This document shows positions 52,724-62,774 of a stretch of 64,000 nt of DNA, piece after piece. The DNA is from Primorskyibacter aestuariivivens (GTDB taxonomy: Bacteria; Pseudomonadota; Alphaproteobacteria; Rhodobacterales; Rhodobacteraceae): positions 105,171 through 169,170 of the forward strand of contig NZ_JAQIOZ010000010.1 in the NCBI RefSeq assembly GCF_028023675.1, given 5' to 3'. Every line of letters begins with the position of its first letter. The first letter of the stretch is position 1. A model generated the notes under the pieces. That model was not told where the DNA came from, did not search any database, and was given only the letters and a program-made list of their open reading frames with translations. A program made the position numbers and the translations under genes.

Positions 52724-53800
52724 ATGAGCGTCGTCACCTATTTCGTTGAAACCTCCCAAGCCTATCTCGATACCGCTGCCGAAACCCAGTTTGGTGCGGT
52801 TGCGGCAACGGTCGGCACGCTCCTGGTTTTGGGGACAACGCTGGTGGTGATTCTCGTCGGCATCAACATGATCTATCAATACCGGGCCATGGATGGGCAC
52901 ACGGCCTTCTGGCTCGCGGTCAAGATCGGGCTCATCGGGATATTCGCGACCAACTGGATGCAGTTCAACGCGTTCTCGTCTGCCATTCTCTACGGGATCG
53001 ACAGTATCGCGGGCGCGCTGGTGGCCTCGGTCGGCGGCGGCAGCCCGGGACCCTCTGGAACTTTCGCCGAAGAATTCGACCGCCTGATCGCGGAGCTAGG
53101 CGACTATCTGAACGCTGCCGGGTCCGAGCTGAACTGGATGGCTGGCGCCATGCTCGACATCGTCGGGGTGCTTTTGCTCTCGATCCTCGGCGGGCTGGCC
53201 GCCTTCATCCTCGTGGCCTCCCGACTGATGATCGCGCTTCTGATCGGGATCGCCCCGGTGATGATTTTCCTGACCCTCTTCGAGGTCACCAAGGATTATT
53301 TCGCGCGCTGGTTATCCGCGCTTATCTCCTTCGCGATCTACCCTATCGTGGTCGCAGGGGTCTTCGCGACTATCACAGGCGTTTCCTCCGCGCTCATCGG
53401 TGAACTAGGCGATCCCGAAGGGGCCTCAAACATCGGCGCGCTCATCCCCTTCTTCATGATGGTGCTCATGGCCAAGGGCTTCATTATCGCCACGCCCTTC
53501 ATCGTCCGCGCGATCTCCGGCAACATCATGATGCCCGCCCTCTCCGGAGGTCTCGGCAGCGGCTACAGCTTTGCCCGCGCCGCCATGGGAAGCCAGCAGG
53601 CCTACAATCGCTACCTCATCGGCGGGGCCAGTGGCGCAGAATACGCAGCCCTCAGGGCGCGGCAGTTCTTTGGCGTGCAGCAGATTCCCGTGAGGCAAGG
53701 CATGGGGCAGAAGGGTTCCGGAGGAAGCACAGGATCCGCAGACTCAGGGTCAAAAATGCTGGCGCAGCTGGCGAGACTGGGACGGCTTGGGCGACGGTGA
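52724..53800 (+). CDS. virB6: VirB6/TrbL-type polytopic T4SS protein
   Basis: 358 residues with six or more hydrophobic segments. A central block, S-R-L-M-I-A-L-L-I-G-I-A-P-V-M-I-F-L-T-L-F, followed by W-L-S-A-L-I-S-F-A, is typical of VirB6/TrbL inner-membrane channel proteins. The tail (last about 45 residues) is Gly/Ser-rich and basic. It ends the plus-strand T4SS operon; 179 bp without a gene follow. Confidence 0.9.
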   Translation: MSVVTYFVETSQAYLDTAAETQFGAVAATVGTLLVLGTTLVVILVGINMIYQYRAMDGHTAFWLAVKIGLIGIFATNWMQFNAFSSAILYGIDSIAGALVASVGGGSPGPSGTFAEEFDRLIAELGDYLNAAGSELNWMAGAMLDIVGVLLLSILGGLAAFILVASRLMIALLIGIAPVMIFLTLFEVTKDYFARWLSALISFAIYPIVVAGVFATITGVSSALIGELGDPEGASNIGALIPFFMMVLMAKGFIIATPFIVRAISGNIMMPALSGGLGSGYSFARAAMGSQQAYNRYLIGGASGAEYAALRARQFFGVQQIPVRQGMGQKGSGGSTGSADSGSKMLAQLARLGRLGRR

Positions 53801-53979
53801 CGGCCCGCGGCCGACCTTCGTGCCAGGCGCAGCAGATGGTCGGTCTATCCCATTAGCAGTCGTTCGGTCCAAACCCGTCCAATGGCTTCTTTATCTCATA
53901 ACCTATCTAAGGCGTGAAAACCGGCAAGTCCGACGGGGCGCGCATGCGCCCCGCCCTTTGGCATAGCAGGAAAATGCCG

Positions 53980-55179
53980 TTATTGCCCCGAGAGGGCCGC
54001 GTAGACCGCGCTCTCGAAATCCATATACCCTGGAAAGGAGACCCCATCTGCGAACGGCAGGATCTGCGTTGCCCAGTAGCCGCCGATCCCATTCTTTCGA
54101 TCTATCCAATAGTAGCTGTTCGCCAGCCCGGCCCAGCCGATGGCGCCGGCCGGGCGCCCGGTGGACGCGTCTTCGGTGTTGACCATGAAGGTGTAGGACC
54201 AGTCCTTGGGTATGCCCGGAAAGAACTCTGCATCATTCGAAAGCGAGGGAATGACGCCGGGCAGCATGGTGACTTTCTGCGGTGGGACAAGTGCGCCCTG
54301 CACGGCCCATTCGACGGTTTCGGGTTTCAGGACCCGCCCGTTCGGACCGGCACCGTCGTTCAACCACATGCGGATAAACTTCATGTATTCCGGCACAGTC
54401 GCGTAGAGCCCGTGGCCGCCCATGTGGACCTCAGGGTCATCAGGTAGTGCGAAGTCGTCCATCGGGGTCAGCCCGCCATCCTCGCCCCGCGCGTGGATGG
54501 TCGCGGTCCGCTCCTTCATGTCGGGCGTCCGGGTAAAGGCGATATCCTGCATGCCGAGCTGGTCGAAGATCCTCTCTTTCATAACCTCGCCCAGGCGTTT
54601 GCCGCGGATGCCTTCGACGACCTGTCCGACCCAGTCGATGTTCGTGCCGTATTCCCACTTCGTGCCCGGATCGAATAGCAGCGGGGTTTCGATGCAGGCG
54701 CGGCTGCCGGTGACGACAGAGGGCTGGCCCTGCTCTTCGGCGAGGCGCTTATAGGTCTCGTTAAAGAAATCATAGCCAAAACCGGCCGTGTGCAGCATCA
54801 GTTGGCGGGTCGTGACATCACTTTTGGGGGCGCGCAGTCTGGGGGTGCCGTCCGCGTCGAACCCGTCGATCACCTTCAACTCACCGATGGCCGGGGCGTA
54901 GTTTTTCGCAGGCGCATCGAGGTCCAACAAACCCTCCTCGACACATTGCAGGGCTGTGGTGCCAGCGATTGCCTTGGTGGTCGAGAAGATGGCGAAGACC
55001 GTGTCCTCCGTCATTGCGTCGCCGTCCAGCCGCCGCTCTCCGGCCGCGCCGGCGTAGATATCGCCATTGCGGTCCGTTGCCATCGCGACAACCCCGGGCA
55101 CACGCGACGGACCGGTGCCCAGTCCGTTCAGAACGGCGTCACACCGGATTTTCAGATCGTTTGGGTTGATGTCCTTCAT
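53980..55179 (-). CDS. serine hydrolase of the beta-lactamase/esterase class C fold
   Basis: About 399 residues, no signal peptide. The nucleophile motif is S-T-T-K (S66, K69), with a downstream Y-G-T-N-I that would supply the Tyr, and G-G-H-G-L-Y-A-T as the third block. Family members include EstB-like esterases and DD-peptidase-like enzymes; substrate unknown. ATG 55179 has GGGAGG upstream. It is co-oriented with the AraC regulator 96 bp upstream. The pair separates the virB operon from virD4 and looks like inserted cargo. Confidence 0.87.
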   Translation of the reverse strand: MKDINPNDLKIRCDAVLNGLGTGPSRVPGVVAMATDRNGDIYAGAAGERRLDGDAMTEDTVFAIFSTTKAIAGTTALQCVEEGLLDLDAPAKNYAPAIGELKVIDGFDADGTPRLRAPKSDVTTRQLMLHTAGFGYDFFNETYKRLAEEQGQPSVVTGSRACIETPLLFDPGTKWEYGTNIDWVGQVVEGIRGKRLGEVMKERIFDQLGMQDIAFTRTPDMKERTATIHARGEDGGLTPMDDFALPDDPEVHMGGHGLYATVPEYMKFIRMWLNDGAGPNGRVLKPETVEWAVQGALVPPQKVTMLPGVIPSLSNDAEFFPGIPKDWSYTFMVNTEDASTGRPAGAIGWAGLANSYYWIDRKNGIGGYWATQILPFADGVSFPGYMDFESAVYAALSGQ

Positions 55180-55275
55180 TGGTTCCTCCCTTGAAGATGT
55201 GAAGAGAAGAATGCGGAACACTGATCGGCCGCGCTGTTCGCAACCGGTATGTTCTGTCCGATTTCGGAAACGAAG

Positions 55276-56358
55276 TCAGTGCGGGCGGACGCGTCGTGCG
55301 ACCCGACCACGCGTCTGCGACGGCGTTTCTCCGAACCTTTCTCGATACCGGCCGGCCAGAGCGCCGAAGTTCGAAAAGCCCCAGTCTGCGGCGATCACGG
55401 TGACGGTCACATTGGCTGGCAAAGTTTCAAGATCCCGGCGAAAGCCGTCAAGCCGCCGCGCCACGAGGAATGCCCGAGGCGAAATACCTCGAAACTTCTG
55501 AAATCCGCCGGACAGTGTCCTTGCAGAAACGCCGACACGCTTGGCCACATCGCCGATTGAAGGTGCTTCGCGCGCTTCGGCTTCCATGATCTCCTCGGCC
55601 GCGCGAACGTAACCGGGGGCTGCACAGCGGGCCCCGGTCTCAAGGCTCAACCCAGCGGCCGATGCCCACTGTCGCAGAAGTTCGACGCAAAGCATCTCTT
55701 CGATATGCCGCACCAAGACTGCGTCGGATGAGACTTCGCCCGCGCGCGTTAAGGCACGGGTGGCATAATCGAGAAGCGCGGGCCAGGCTGAGTTGGGGCC
55801 GCCGATCTTGACACGGCTCGTCCACAGGCGGTCATCCGGCACGAAACCGAACCACCTCTCGGCCGTATCAACCATCGCCTGATGCGGGATCGTGAGGTTC
55901 AGCTGCATATGGTCGGGATCACCCTCAAGCCAATATTCGGCTCGGGAGCAATCTACGACAAAGCTTTCCCCGGCAGCGGTTGCAATAGAGCCACCATCGG
56001 TTTGATGATCCAATGCCCCGCGCAGGGTGTTAAGAACAAGGATGTTTCCGGCATCAGGATCGAAACGGTCAAGGTGAATGCCGGTGCCGTAGGCAAACCG
56101 GGTCATGGTCACACAGCCCGCCTTCGCCGAAATCATGGTCGCATCCGGCAGGGACAAGCGATCCAAAGGCCGCACCCGATATCGCATATAGACCGACCGG
56201 CAGAAGTCCTCCACTTCGTCCCAATCAGCTGAATGGGTTTTCTGCCGGTGCCTGATCGGCGCCCCTAACGAATCCAGAACAAGTGCATGTTCCAGCAAAA
56301 CCCCGCTCCTCCTCGTGATTCCATTGTCAATGTAACACGATATTGGCGAGGTAGACAT
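55276..56358 (-). CDS. AraC-family transcriptional regulator
   Basis: 360 residues: N-terminal cupin-like sensing domain, then a C-terminal AraC double helix-turn-helix (about 255-355) with S-I-G-D-V-A-K-R-V-G-V-S-A-R-T-L-S and the second HTH A-A-D-W-G-F-S-N-F-G. Likely activates the serine hydrolase gene downstream in response to a small aromatic or similar effector; the effector is unknown. Confidence 0.88.
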   Translation of the reverse strand: MSTSPISCYIDNGITRRSGVLLEHALVLDSLGAPIRHRQKTHSADWDEVEDFCRSVYMRYRVRPLDRLSLPDATMISAKAGCVTMTRFAYGTGIHLDRFDPDAGNILVLNTLRGALDHQTDGGSIATAAGESFVVDCSRAEYWLEGDPDHMQLNLTIPHQAMVDTAERWFGFVPDDRLWTSRVKIGGPNSAWPALLDYATRALTRAGEVSSDAVLVRHIEEMLCVELLRQWASAAGLSLETGARCAAPGYVRAAEEIMEAEAREAPSIGDVAKRVGVSARTLSGGFQKFRGISPRAFLVARRLDGFRRDLETLPANVTVTVIAADWGFSNFGALAGRYRERFGETPSQTRGRVARRVRPH

Positions 56359-56544
56359 CCGGCATTGGTCGTAAAGAAATGAACGTGTTGGTGGGGACGC
56401 GCCGACACGGTCGCGATCTGGCGTAGGTTCTGATCGAGCGCGTTGTCCCCCCGGCGTGTGAGGCTCTACAATGCCGACATTGGTTCAAGCCGCAGCGAAT
56501 GACCGCTCCCCGCCCTCCCCGACAAACAGGCGATGTCCGCCACC

Positions 56545-58557
56545 CTATCGCGCAACCAGCCTTTCACCATCCTCCTCTCGCAGCATCGCTTCCATTTCGT
56601 CCAAGCCATCGACTGCAGAGCGCATCTGCGCCTCATCAGCTACGCTCGCAGCTTCAGAATCCACGACGCTGCTGCCAAAATCCATCTCCATCTGGCGCTG
56701 TTCCTCGGCGATGACGGCTTGAACGACAGGCGCGGTCTTCTTTGGAGCGGCGTCGGCTTGGCCTGACGGTTGACCATCGCCAGCCTGGCTCGCCCTCTCC
56801 ATATCGGCTTCTGTTCCCCCTGGCCCATCCGACGGCGGCGTCATCGGCATGGCGCGCACACTGAGCGGCAGGTTCCCCTGCAGCCCCCCTCCCCCCGGCT
56901 CCGGAAACGGCAGCTCCCCCGTCTGAGCCGCATGGATCGCCTTGAACAGCCGATCATCAAAATATTGGATCCGCTTTGCACGGACCGGCATTTGCGCATC
57001 GATCACCATGACGATTTCATCAAGCGGCAGGCGGCGCGCCTCATCTTCGGGTAGCAAAGAGCTTTCTTCGGTCCGTGTGGATTGGCTGCGCCCTTCAAAG
57101 GGGTTCTTCCCGATTGACTGGGAGCGCGTGATGACGGTCTTGGTGGTCTTGCCGACAGCCTTGCTGAGCTCTTCGACGGTTTTTTCATCCGAGGGCGTCA
57201 GGTAGAGCTTCACGCCTGCATTGCCCTGCAGGGCGCGGCGGGTGTTCTCGCCATAGATTTCATCTAGGGCGGGGATGGTCTGGGTGACCACGGCCAGATG
57301 ACCACGATAGGTCCGCAAGGTCTCGATGCTCTCGACCACGATGGGCATCTTGCCGAGACGGTTGAACTCATCGAGCATGATCATCACGGGCCAGGGCTCA
57401 TCCGGCCCGGGGTCCTTTTCCTGCATGGCCGAGAGAAGATCAGAGAAGAAGAGCCGGATCAGCGGCGCCAGCGGCTTCACCATCAGCGGCTGGACCACGA
57501 GATAGACCGAGAAGGGCTTCTTGCGGATTGTCCGGAAATCGAAGTCCGACACCGCCGTCGCCTCATCGATGGCCGGGTTCTGCCATTGATCGAGCCCCGA
57601 GGTCATCAGGAGCGAGACGTAAGAGGTCAGCGTGTCGTTATTGGTCGAGGCCAGCCGCGTGAAGATCAGTTTGGCGGCCCTGTTGTCGACCTCGTGGCCC
57701 CGCGCGAAGTATTCCTTCTGCTTGTTCCCACCCGAGGCCGCGATGCGGTAGATCTCGCCCAAGGTGGGGCGCTTGCGCTGGAACGCCAACAAGCCTGCCG
57801 CCACGAAGAGATCGATCCCGCCTTTGAGGAGGCCCTGCACCCGGTCGTTGTCGCTCTGCAGGAAGAGCGTCGCCAGGAGCTGCAGTTCCATCTGCTGGCG
57901 CGCGGGATCTTTCAGTTGATGGATGCGCAGGAGCGGGTTGTAACGATGCGTGCGCTTGCCCTCCCAATCGGTGGGGGCAAAGCGATAGACCTTGTCGCCT
58001 TGGGCTGCGCGGTGCCGGGCCGTGGCCTCAAAGCACTCGCCCTTCACATCGAGCGTCACGGCGGAGCCCTGCCAGGTCAGCAGGTTCGGAATGACAAAGC
58101 CCGTGGTCTTGCCACGGCCCGTGGGCGCCACGATCAGCGCATGGGGGAAGACCTTCGAGCAAATGTAATTGGCGCGGGAACCCGGCGGTCCCAGTTTGCC
58201 GAGGATGAACCCGGTCCCGGGTGCCCCAAAAAACCCATTGGCCTTCATCTCGCGCGCAGTCTGCCAATGGGTCTGGCCAAAGCGTGTGAGGGCGGACCCC
58301 GAGAGGGCGAGGCTCAGCATCAGGCCGGCGGCGGCAAAGCTGCCGATGATCAGGTGAATAAGTTGCGCGTCCTCCGGGCGGCGATCAAGGATCGCCAGAT
58401 AGTTCTGCGCGATATATGCAAAGTCGATCTCGGCCCCGAACCCGAGATCCTGATAGGTCAGCACCGCCGAGGCGATGATATAGCCCATGGCCCCGGTCAC
58501 CAGCGTTACCAGCAGGACGCCCGTGGCGATCCGCGCTTTTCCCATGGCGGCGCTCAA
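56545..58557 (-). CDS. virD4: VirD4/TraG-type coupling protein
   Basis: 670 residues. Two N-terminal membrane helices (about 10-33 and 66-88) precede the motor domain, with Walker A A-P-T-G-R-G-K-T (144-151) and Walker B M-I-M-L-D-E-F near 380. It links the relaxosome to the T4SS channel and pumps DNA. The C-terminal about 130 residues are Pro/Gln/Glu-rich and variable. It overlaps the relaxase gene by 4 bp, in the order mobC, relaxase, virD4 on the minus strand. Confidence 0.93.
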   Translation of the reverse strand: MSAAMGKARIATGVLLVTLVTGAMGYIIASAVLTYQDLGFGAEIDFAYIAQNYLAILDRRPEDAQLIHLIIGSFAAAGLMLSLALSGSALTRFGQTHWQTAREMKANGFFGAPGTGFILGKLGPPGSRANYICSKVFPHALIVAPTGRGKTTGFVIPNLLTWQGSAVTLDVKGECFEATARHRAAQGDKVYRFAPTDWEGKRTHRYNPLLRIHQLKDPARQQMELQLLATLFLQSDNDRVQGLLKGGIDLFVAAGLLAFQRKRPTLGEIYRIAASGGNKQKEYFARGHEVDNRAAKLIFTRLASTNNDTLTSYVSLLMTSGLDQWQNPAIDEATAVSDFDFRTIRKKPFSVYLVVQPLMVKPLAPLIRLFFSDLLSAMQEKDPGPDEPWPVMIMLDEFNRLGKMPIVVESIETLRTYRGHLAVVTQTIPALDEIYGENTRRALQGNAGVKLYLTPSDEKTVEELSKAVGKTTKTVITRSQSIGKNPFEGRSQSTRTEESSLLPEDEARRLPLDEIVMVIDAQMPVRAKRIQYFDDRLFKAIHAAQTGELPFPEPGGGGLQGNLPLSVRAMPMTPPSDGPGGTEADMERASQAGDGQPSGQADAAPKKTAPVVQAVIAEEQRQMEMDFGSSVVDSEAASVADEAQMRSAVDGLDEMEAMLREEDGERLVAR

Positions 58558-60893
58558 TGGACCTGTCCCCGCTCGGCCTCGCCATCCACGTCTGTGGTGC
58601 GGTGTTTTTCATATTCGGTGTCGGCAAGATCATCGACCACCTGGCGCAAGGCCTCCGTGTTGGCCGTCGCGGCATCCGATTGCAGGTAGACCTTGGCGAC
58701 ATAGAGCCGGTCGAGGCGGTCCTCGAGAACCTTGTCCAGCGCATCGGCATCGCCAGATGTGAGCCGGTCGAGTTGGCGAACGTCCAGTACCCGTGCGATC
58801 TCGTCGCGGAAGGCGTCCCGCTCCGCCTCGGTCTCGAAGGGCGCGGACAACTCCCCCGCCCGCTCATGGTCCAGGACACGCGCAATCTCGTCTGCAAGGC
58901 GGTCGGCACGGTCAGACTGCGAAGCAGTTTCACCGCGGGCTGCGAGGAGTGCGTCGCGCGTGCCAACCCCAAGCCCCTCGCGCATCTCGGTTTCGCGGCG
59001 GACCTGATTAATGGCCTCCGTGTCCCGGATCTCGACGACGGCCGCATAGGTCGCGCCAAGCCCGCGGGCGAGGTGGGACGGCATGTCCGGATAGCGCGCG
59101 CGCAAGTCATCTGCGACAGCATCCGCAACAGGTGTGCGGAGGTCGCGTCCCGCCATGATCCGGTCGACCTCGCGGGTGATCTCGCTGGCGCGGGCCGCAT
59201 CGGTGATGGTCTCTCTATAGGGCTCAGACCGGTCGATCACATCGCCAGGATGTGCGAGCAGGTCCGGGTGTGCCTCGAGATACGCGCGCTGCTCCGTCTC
59301 GATCCGGCGCTCCGCCCGCGAGACAACCTCCCAATCCCGGTCCTCGATCTGCTGCGCTGTCAGGCCGTCTGCGCGCATCTCCTGACGGATTGTCCCTTCC
59401 ATCGCCCGCACCGCGCCCTCATGATAATGGAACCGCTCGCTGACCGCTTCCGCTTCCATGACCCCATCCCGGCGCAGCACGTTCTCGCGCTCCAACAGCG
59501 TGCCAAGTTCGACATGCACATCGTTGAGAATGTCGCGCGCCTGTTCCAGATCGGCGCGGCGTTCAAGGTTCAGATCGCGCGCCTCGGCCACTTTGGTGAG
59601 ATCATTGGCGATCCATTGATGCTCGAGCGCTGCATTTGAGGCGCCCGTCTCGATCCGGGCCACCACCTCCGATGTGCTGATCCCCGTGCCGCGCAGGGCC
59701 GCGTCGATCCGTGAGCGCAGGCCTGGCTCGGCAAGACGTTCTAGCTGGTTGGTGTCGATATTGGCTTCGGAATAGATCCCGCCCTCCGAGGGGGTCTCTG
59801 ACAGCGTGGATGATCGCAAACCGAGAGGCTGCATGTGCTGGACCTGCGTCTGGATCTCGATGAGACGTTTTTCCAGCACGGGACGTTCCGCGTCAGACTT
59901 CTCGGCGATCATGCCCTGCACCCGCGCGAGCTTTTCCGCATAGAGGCTTCTGAGATCCTCGAAGCTTTGATCCTCGGCCATATACACATCTCCTGTTCGG
60001 TCCACCTGCCCGCCGCGCGCCAGCACCTCGCCCGCTCGGAAGAGTGCTGCGGCAATATCCTCGCGGGCTTCACGCGAAGCCTCCGCGGCCAGCGAATGGT
60101 AGACAGTTCTGGTGTTGGCGATCTCCGCCAGCGTCCGGGTCAGGTCGGCCCCCACGCGTTCGCGCTCGCGGGGTGCTCGACCCTCTTCTTTCGCGGCGTA
60201 GACCTCGCTGGTGCGGGCTGGGTAATGCACAACCCCGCGATCCACCCGCCGCGTGGCTTCCAGTCGCACGCCATACTTTTCCGCCTCCTCGACCATGGCG
60301 AGGCGGAAATCGTCGTAGTTGAAGCGGTGGTTGCGCCCCAGAAAGAAGAACTCGCCTTCTTGCGAGCGGCGGTTCAGCACCAGATGCGCATGCGGGTGAT
60401 CGCGGTCCTCATGCACCGCGATGATGTAGTCGAAATGCCCCTCATCAGTCTGGAAGAACCGCTCGGCCACGTCCGTCGCGATGTCGCGCACGTCCTCGCC
60501 CCCCGTGCCGATGGGGAAGGACATGAGCATATGGGTGGTCTGCCCGAGCTTGGGCTTGAAGCCCGCATCCCACCGCTTGGCAAAGCGCTCGGTCAGGTCC
60601 TTGATGTCGCCCGCCTCGAGCTTCGCCTTGCCATCCAGAAACCCGCTCGAGTCGACGATATGGGTGGACTTGGTCGTGAGGTAATCGAGCTGGTTTGCGA
60701 GCTGCGATTTGGTATGCGTGCCCCCGCCTCGGATCGCCTTGAAGACCGCCGGACGGTGCCCAGCCGCCGCGCGCATGAGCTGTTTCTGCTTGGCCACATG
60801 CAGCCCCTGCATCGAGCCCCGGACGCGGCTCCAGCCATCCCGGAAGACCTCGCCCGTGACAGCGTCGACGGCATCATTCAGCCGCATGGGCAA
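58554..60893 (-). CDS. virD2: VirD2/TraI-type conjugative relaxase
   Basis: 779 residues. The N-terminal relaxase domain (about 1-260) has the metal-binding three-His motif H-P-H-A-H (166-170) preceded by H-E-D-R-D, and candidate catalytic Tyr near residue 71. The remaining two-thirds is charged and helical, with no helicase motif visible. It would nick at oriT, attach covalently to the 5' end and pilot the strand. The gene overlaps mobC by 20 bp and virD4 by 4 bp. The candidate oriT lies just beyond mobC. Confidence 0.9.
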   Translation of the reverse strand: MPMRLNDAVDAVTGEVFRDGWSRVRGSMQGLHVAKQKQLMRAAAGHRPAVFKAIRGGGTHTKSQLANQLDYLTTKSTHIVDSSGFLDGKAKLEAGDIKDLTERFAKRWDAGFKPKLGQTTHMLMSFPIGTGGEDVRDIATDVAERFFQTDEGHFDYIIAVHEDRDHPHAHLVLNRRSQEGEFFFLGRNHRFNYDDFRLAMVEEAEKYGVRLEATRRVDRGVVHYPARTSEVYAAKEEGRAPRERERVGADLTRTLAEIANTRTVYHSLAAEASREAREDIAAALFRAGEVLARGGQVDRTGDVYMAEDQSFEDLRSLYAEKLARVQGMIAEKSDAERPVLEKRLIEIQTQVQHMQPLGLRSSTLSETPSEGGIYSEANIDTNQLERLAEPGLRSRIDAALRGTGISTSEVVARIETGASNAALEHQWIANDLTKVAEARDLNLERRADLEQARDILNDVHVELGTLLERENVLRRDGVMEAEAVSERFHYHEGAVRAMEGTIRQEMRADGLTAQQIEDRDWEVVSRAERRIETEQRAYLEAHPDLLAHPGDVIDRSEPYRETITDAARASEITREVDRIMAGRDLRTPVADAVADDLRARYPDMPSHLARGLGATYAAVVEIRDTEAINQVRRETEMREGLGVGTRDALLAARGETASQSDRADRLADEIARVLDHERAGELSAPFETEAERDAFRDEIARVLDVRQLDRLTSGDADALDKVLEDRLDRLYVAKVYLQSDAATANTEALRQVVDDLADTEYEKHRTTDVDGEAERGQVH

Positions 60894-61467
60894 ACTCCCT
60901 CAGCGCGGCCGTGGCCTCGAGCTGCATCGCGTCCCGACGACGGCGCAGAAGCAGGTCGATCTCGTCAGCACTGTCTAGGATGAACCGCGCCAGCCCGCGC
61001 ATCTGCGCAAGGCGCGGCTCAGAAAACTCGGCACGCGTGCCGCCCACGGCCTCTTGCCCCATTCGATTGGCCCGCGTCATCTGCTTGGCGATCTGCGCGA
61101 CCCCATTGCCGACCTCGTGCAGTGAGGCGCGGTAGTGCGCCATCTCAGCCGCCATCTGCGCGCCCGGAACGAACACCCCGCCTGCGGCCTGAATGAGCCG
61201 CCGCAGCCCCTCGGCCCTGCTCTCGATCCCCGCCTTCGCCAACACCGCGTCGAGCGCCTCAAGCTCCGCAGCCGTGACCTTCACACTGACCGCCGAGACC
61301 GGGATCGCGGCATCCATCTGACGCTCGGCATCGGCTTTCAGAACGTAGCGCACGGCCCGCGATGAGACCTCGAAACGCTCAGCCAGCTCAGACGTCGACA
61401 CACCCTCCGCGGCCTCGCGGACGATCTGCATCTTCTCGATCTCTGTCAGGCGTTTTGTTCGGGACAT
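60874..61467 (-). CDS. mobC: MobC/TraJ-like relaxosome accessory protein
   Basis: 197 residues: N-terminal helix-turn-helix (E-K-M-Q-I-V-R-E-A-A-E-G-V-S-T-S-E-L-A), then a middle region ending in a MobC-like helix (G-N-G-V-A-Q-I-A-K-Q-M-T-R-A-N) and a charged C-terminus. Probably binds oriT and recruits the relaxase. I start it at ATG 61467; the open frame to 61545 would cross the inverted repeat and AT-rich region. An extra HTH on MobC is less common. Confidence 0.83.
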   Translation of the reverse strand: MSRTKRLTEIEKMQIVREAAEGVSTSELAERFEVSSRAVRYVLKADAERQMDAAIPVSAVSVKVTAAELEALDAVLAKAGIESRAEGLRRLIQAAGGVFVPGAQMAAEMAHYRASLHEVGNGVAQIAKQMTRANRMGQEAVGGTRAEFSEPRLAQMRGLARFILDSADEIDLLLRRRRDAMQLEATAALREFAHAAE

Positions 61468-61502
61468 GCGGAAGAAAGACCCCCTATTTCCTGCCACCTT
61501 CC

Positions 61503-61585
61503 ACCAAGGCTGCCCCCACCTTACGATAATATACCTATATGTCAATTATATACTTACGTTGCATTCAGGCTCAGGCAGCCTTGGT
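61503..61585. other. candidate oriT region
   Basis: ACCAAGGCTGCC (61503-61514) and GGCAGCCTTGGT (61574-61585) are perfect 12-bp inverted arms around a 59-bp core whose left part is AT-rich. The core has TTACG/CTTACG and TATAC repeats. It begins 36 bp upstream of the mobC start, next to the relaxase genes, the usual place for oriT. No nick consensus is identified. Confidence 0.5.
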
Positions 61586-62029
61586 GTCGGCTTCCCCCGC
61601 AGCCCGTAGGGGCGCGGGCCTGCCCCCTCACCACCAGCACAGCCTCCAACTTCGGAGTCCCCCTTCCCCAGCACCGCCCGAGGGTCTGGCCGAACACGCA
61701 TGTGTTCGGACGGAACCACGGGCGGGCGCAAACTCCACCGACAGGACGGACAGGCAGGGTCAAGGAGGGCCAGATTTGGGCCACCAAATCTCTGCCGCAA
61801 AAACCGGGAGGCCAAGGCCTGCCGGTTTTTGTGGATGGCCCCCTTGAGGCTGACTGGCCGGTCTGTCGCGACCTGATCATTCCGGGGGAAGTGCGTCCGT
61901 TGAATGCGCAGCGACCGGCGGCTTCGTGAGGTCGCTGGCGGCGATCACCTCAGCCGGTGACGGTATCCCTGAAACAGGGATCGGGCCGCCCCAAGATCAT
62001 CCTGGGGCGGCCCATCCTCGTCAGAGGAT
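61586..62029. other. GC-rich intergenic region
   Basis: 444 bp between the candidate oriT and the small gene at 62030. Proline- and arginine-rich open frames run on both strands, but none has a ribosome site or protein-like composition. CCCCAAGATGATC is close to a mirror of GGGGCGGCCC near 62000, with nothing firm. Confidence 0.45.
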
Positions 62030-62236
62030 TCAGTCCTGGGGATCCTTCGCGCTCGGCGGGAACATCACCAGCTCCGAGACCGCGACCGGGAAGTCGAGCT
62101 TGAGGCTGAAGAACTCCGAGCCGTCCCCGTTGCGAGTGTTGCGGAACATCGCACCCACGCGCTGAAAACGGGTGCGCTCCTGGCCATCGGTATCGGTGAA
62201 CTTGACGGGGACGGTGGCGACGTAGTGATTGGTCAT
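62030..62236 (-). CDS. small conserved-looking plasmid protein
   Basis: 68 residues, beginning M-T-N-H-Y-V-A-T-V-P-V-K-F and containing T-R-F-x-R-V-G-A-M-F and F-F-S-L-K-L-D-F-P-V, a likely all-beta fold. The start has AAGGAG 8 bp upstream. Single gene near oriT; leading-region role possible. Function not recognised. Confidence 0.72.
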   Translation of the reverse strand: MTNHYVATVPVKFTDTDGQERTRFQRVGAMFRNTRNGDGSEFFSLKLDFPVAVSELVMFPPSAKDPQD

Positions 62237-62774
62237 TTGGGTTACTCCTTGTTGCGATGGGGATCACCCGGCACGGGGGCAAGAGGCCCGGTCGCAAGCG
62301 CAAATGCGGAGGGTCCGCGGCAAAGGCGTGGAAGCCGTATTTGTGCTTGCCGAAGCGCAAGCTGAGGGCACGATTGGGCCGACCCCGTGCGATCCACATC
62401 TATGAGCAAAAAGGAGAGACCCGGATGACCCTTGCCATCACGCAACCGCCACCATCCGCGTCCGCGTCCCGTCGAGCCTGGCCGGGGTGCTGACGGAGCC
62501 CGCCCGCGTGGATGCGATGTTTAGAAAAACCCCCGAGGGACGCGCAAGTTTTCAGCCTCAAGTGGGACGTCTCGACCCCTTGCGTCTTGCCCCGCTGACG
62601 ATGTGCGTGAGGTGCGCACCATCCCGAGCCCATACCGATGCGGATGGGCCGCACTCTGACGGACCGGGTAGAGGGATGATGGTGCTGGCCGCCGCAGACT
62701 GCCGATCACGCGTGACCGACCGCACGCGCCATGAGACATGACGAAAGGGCCGCGCCAAGCGCGACCCCCTCTCT
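62237..62774. other. intergenic region, possible decayed small gene
   Basis: A plus-strand ATG at 62425 with AAAGGAGAG upstream opens a 22-codon frame. A second frame nearby reads T-I-R-V-R-V-P-S-S-L-A-G-V-L, as if one small gene had been frameshifted. Nothing else in these 538 bp is supported. Confidence 0.3.

Noticed and set aside
57298..58689. 463-codon plus-strand frame across virD4
   Set aside because: It is antisense to virD4, which has Walker motifs and correct family length.
61539..61847. Plus-strand open frame of 102 codons beside the candidate oriT
   Set aside because: Its composition is Pro/Arg/Gln-rich, typical of GC-rich non-coding sequence. It begins inside the inverted-repeat core and has no ribosome site.
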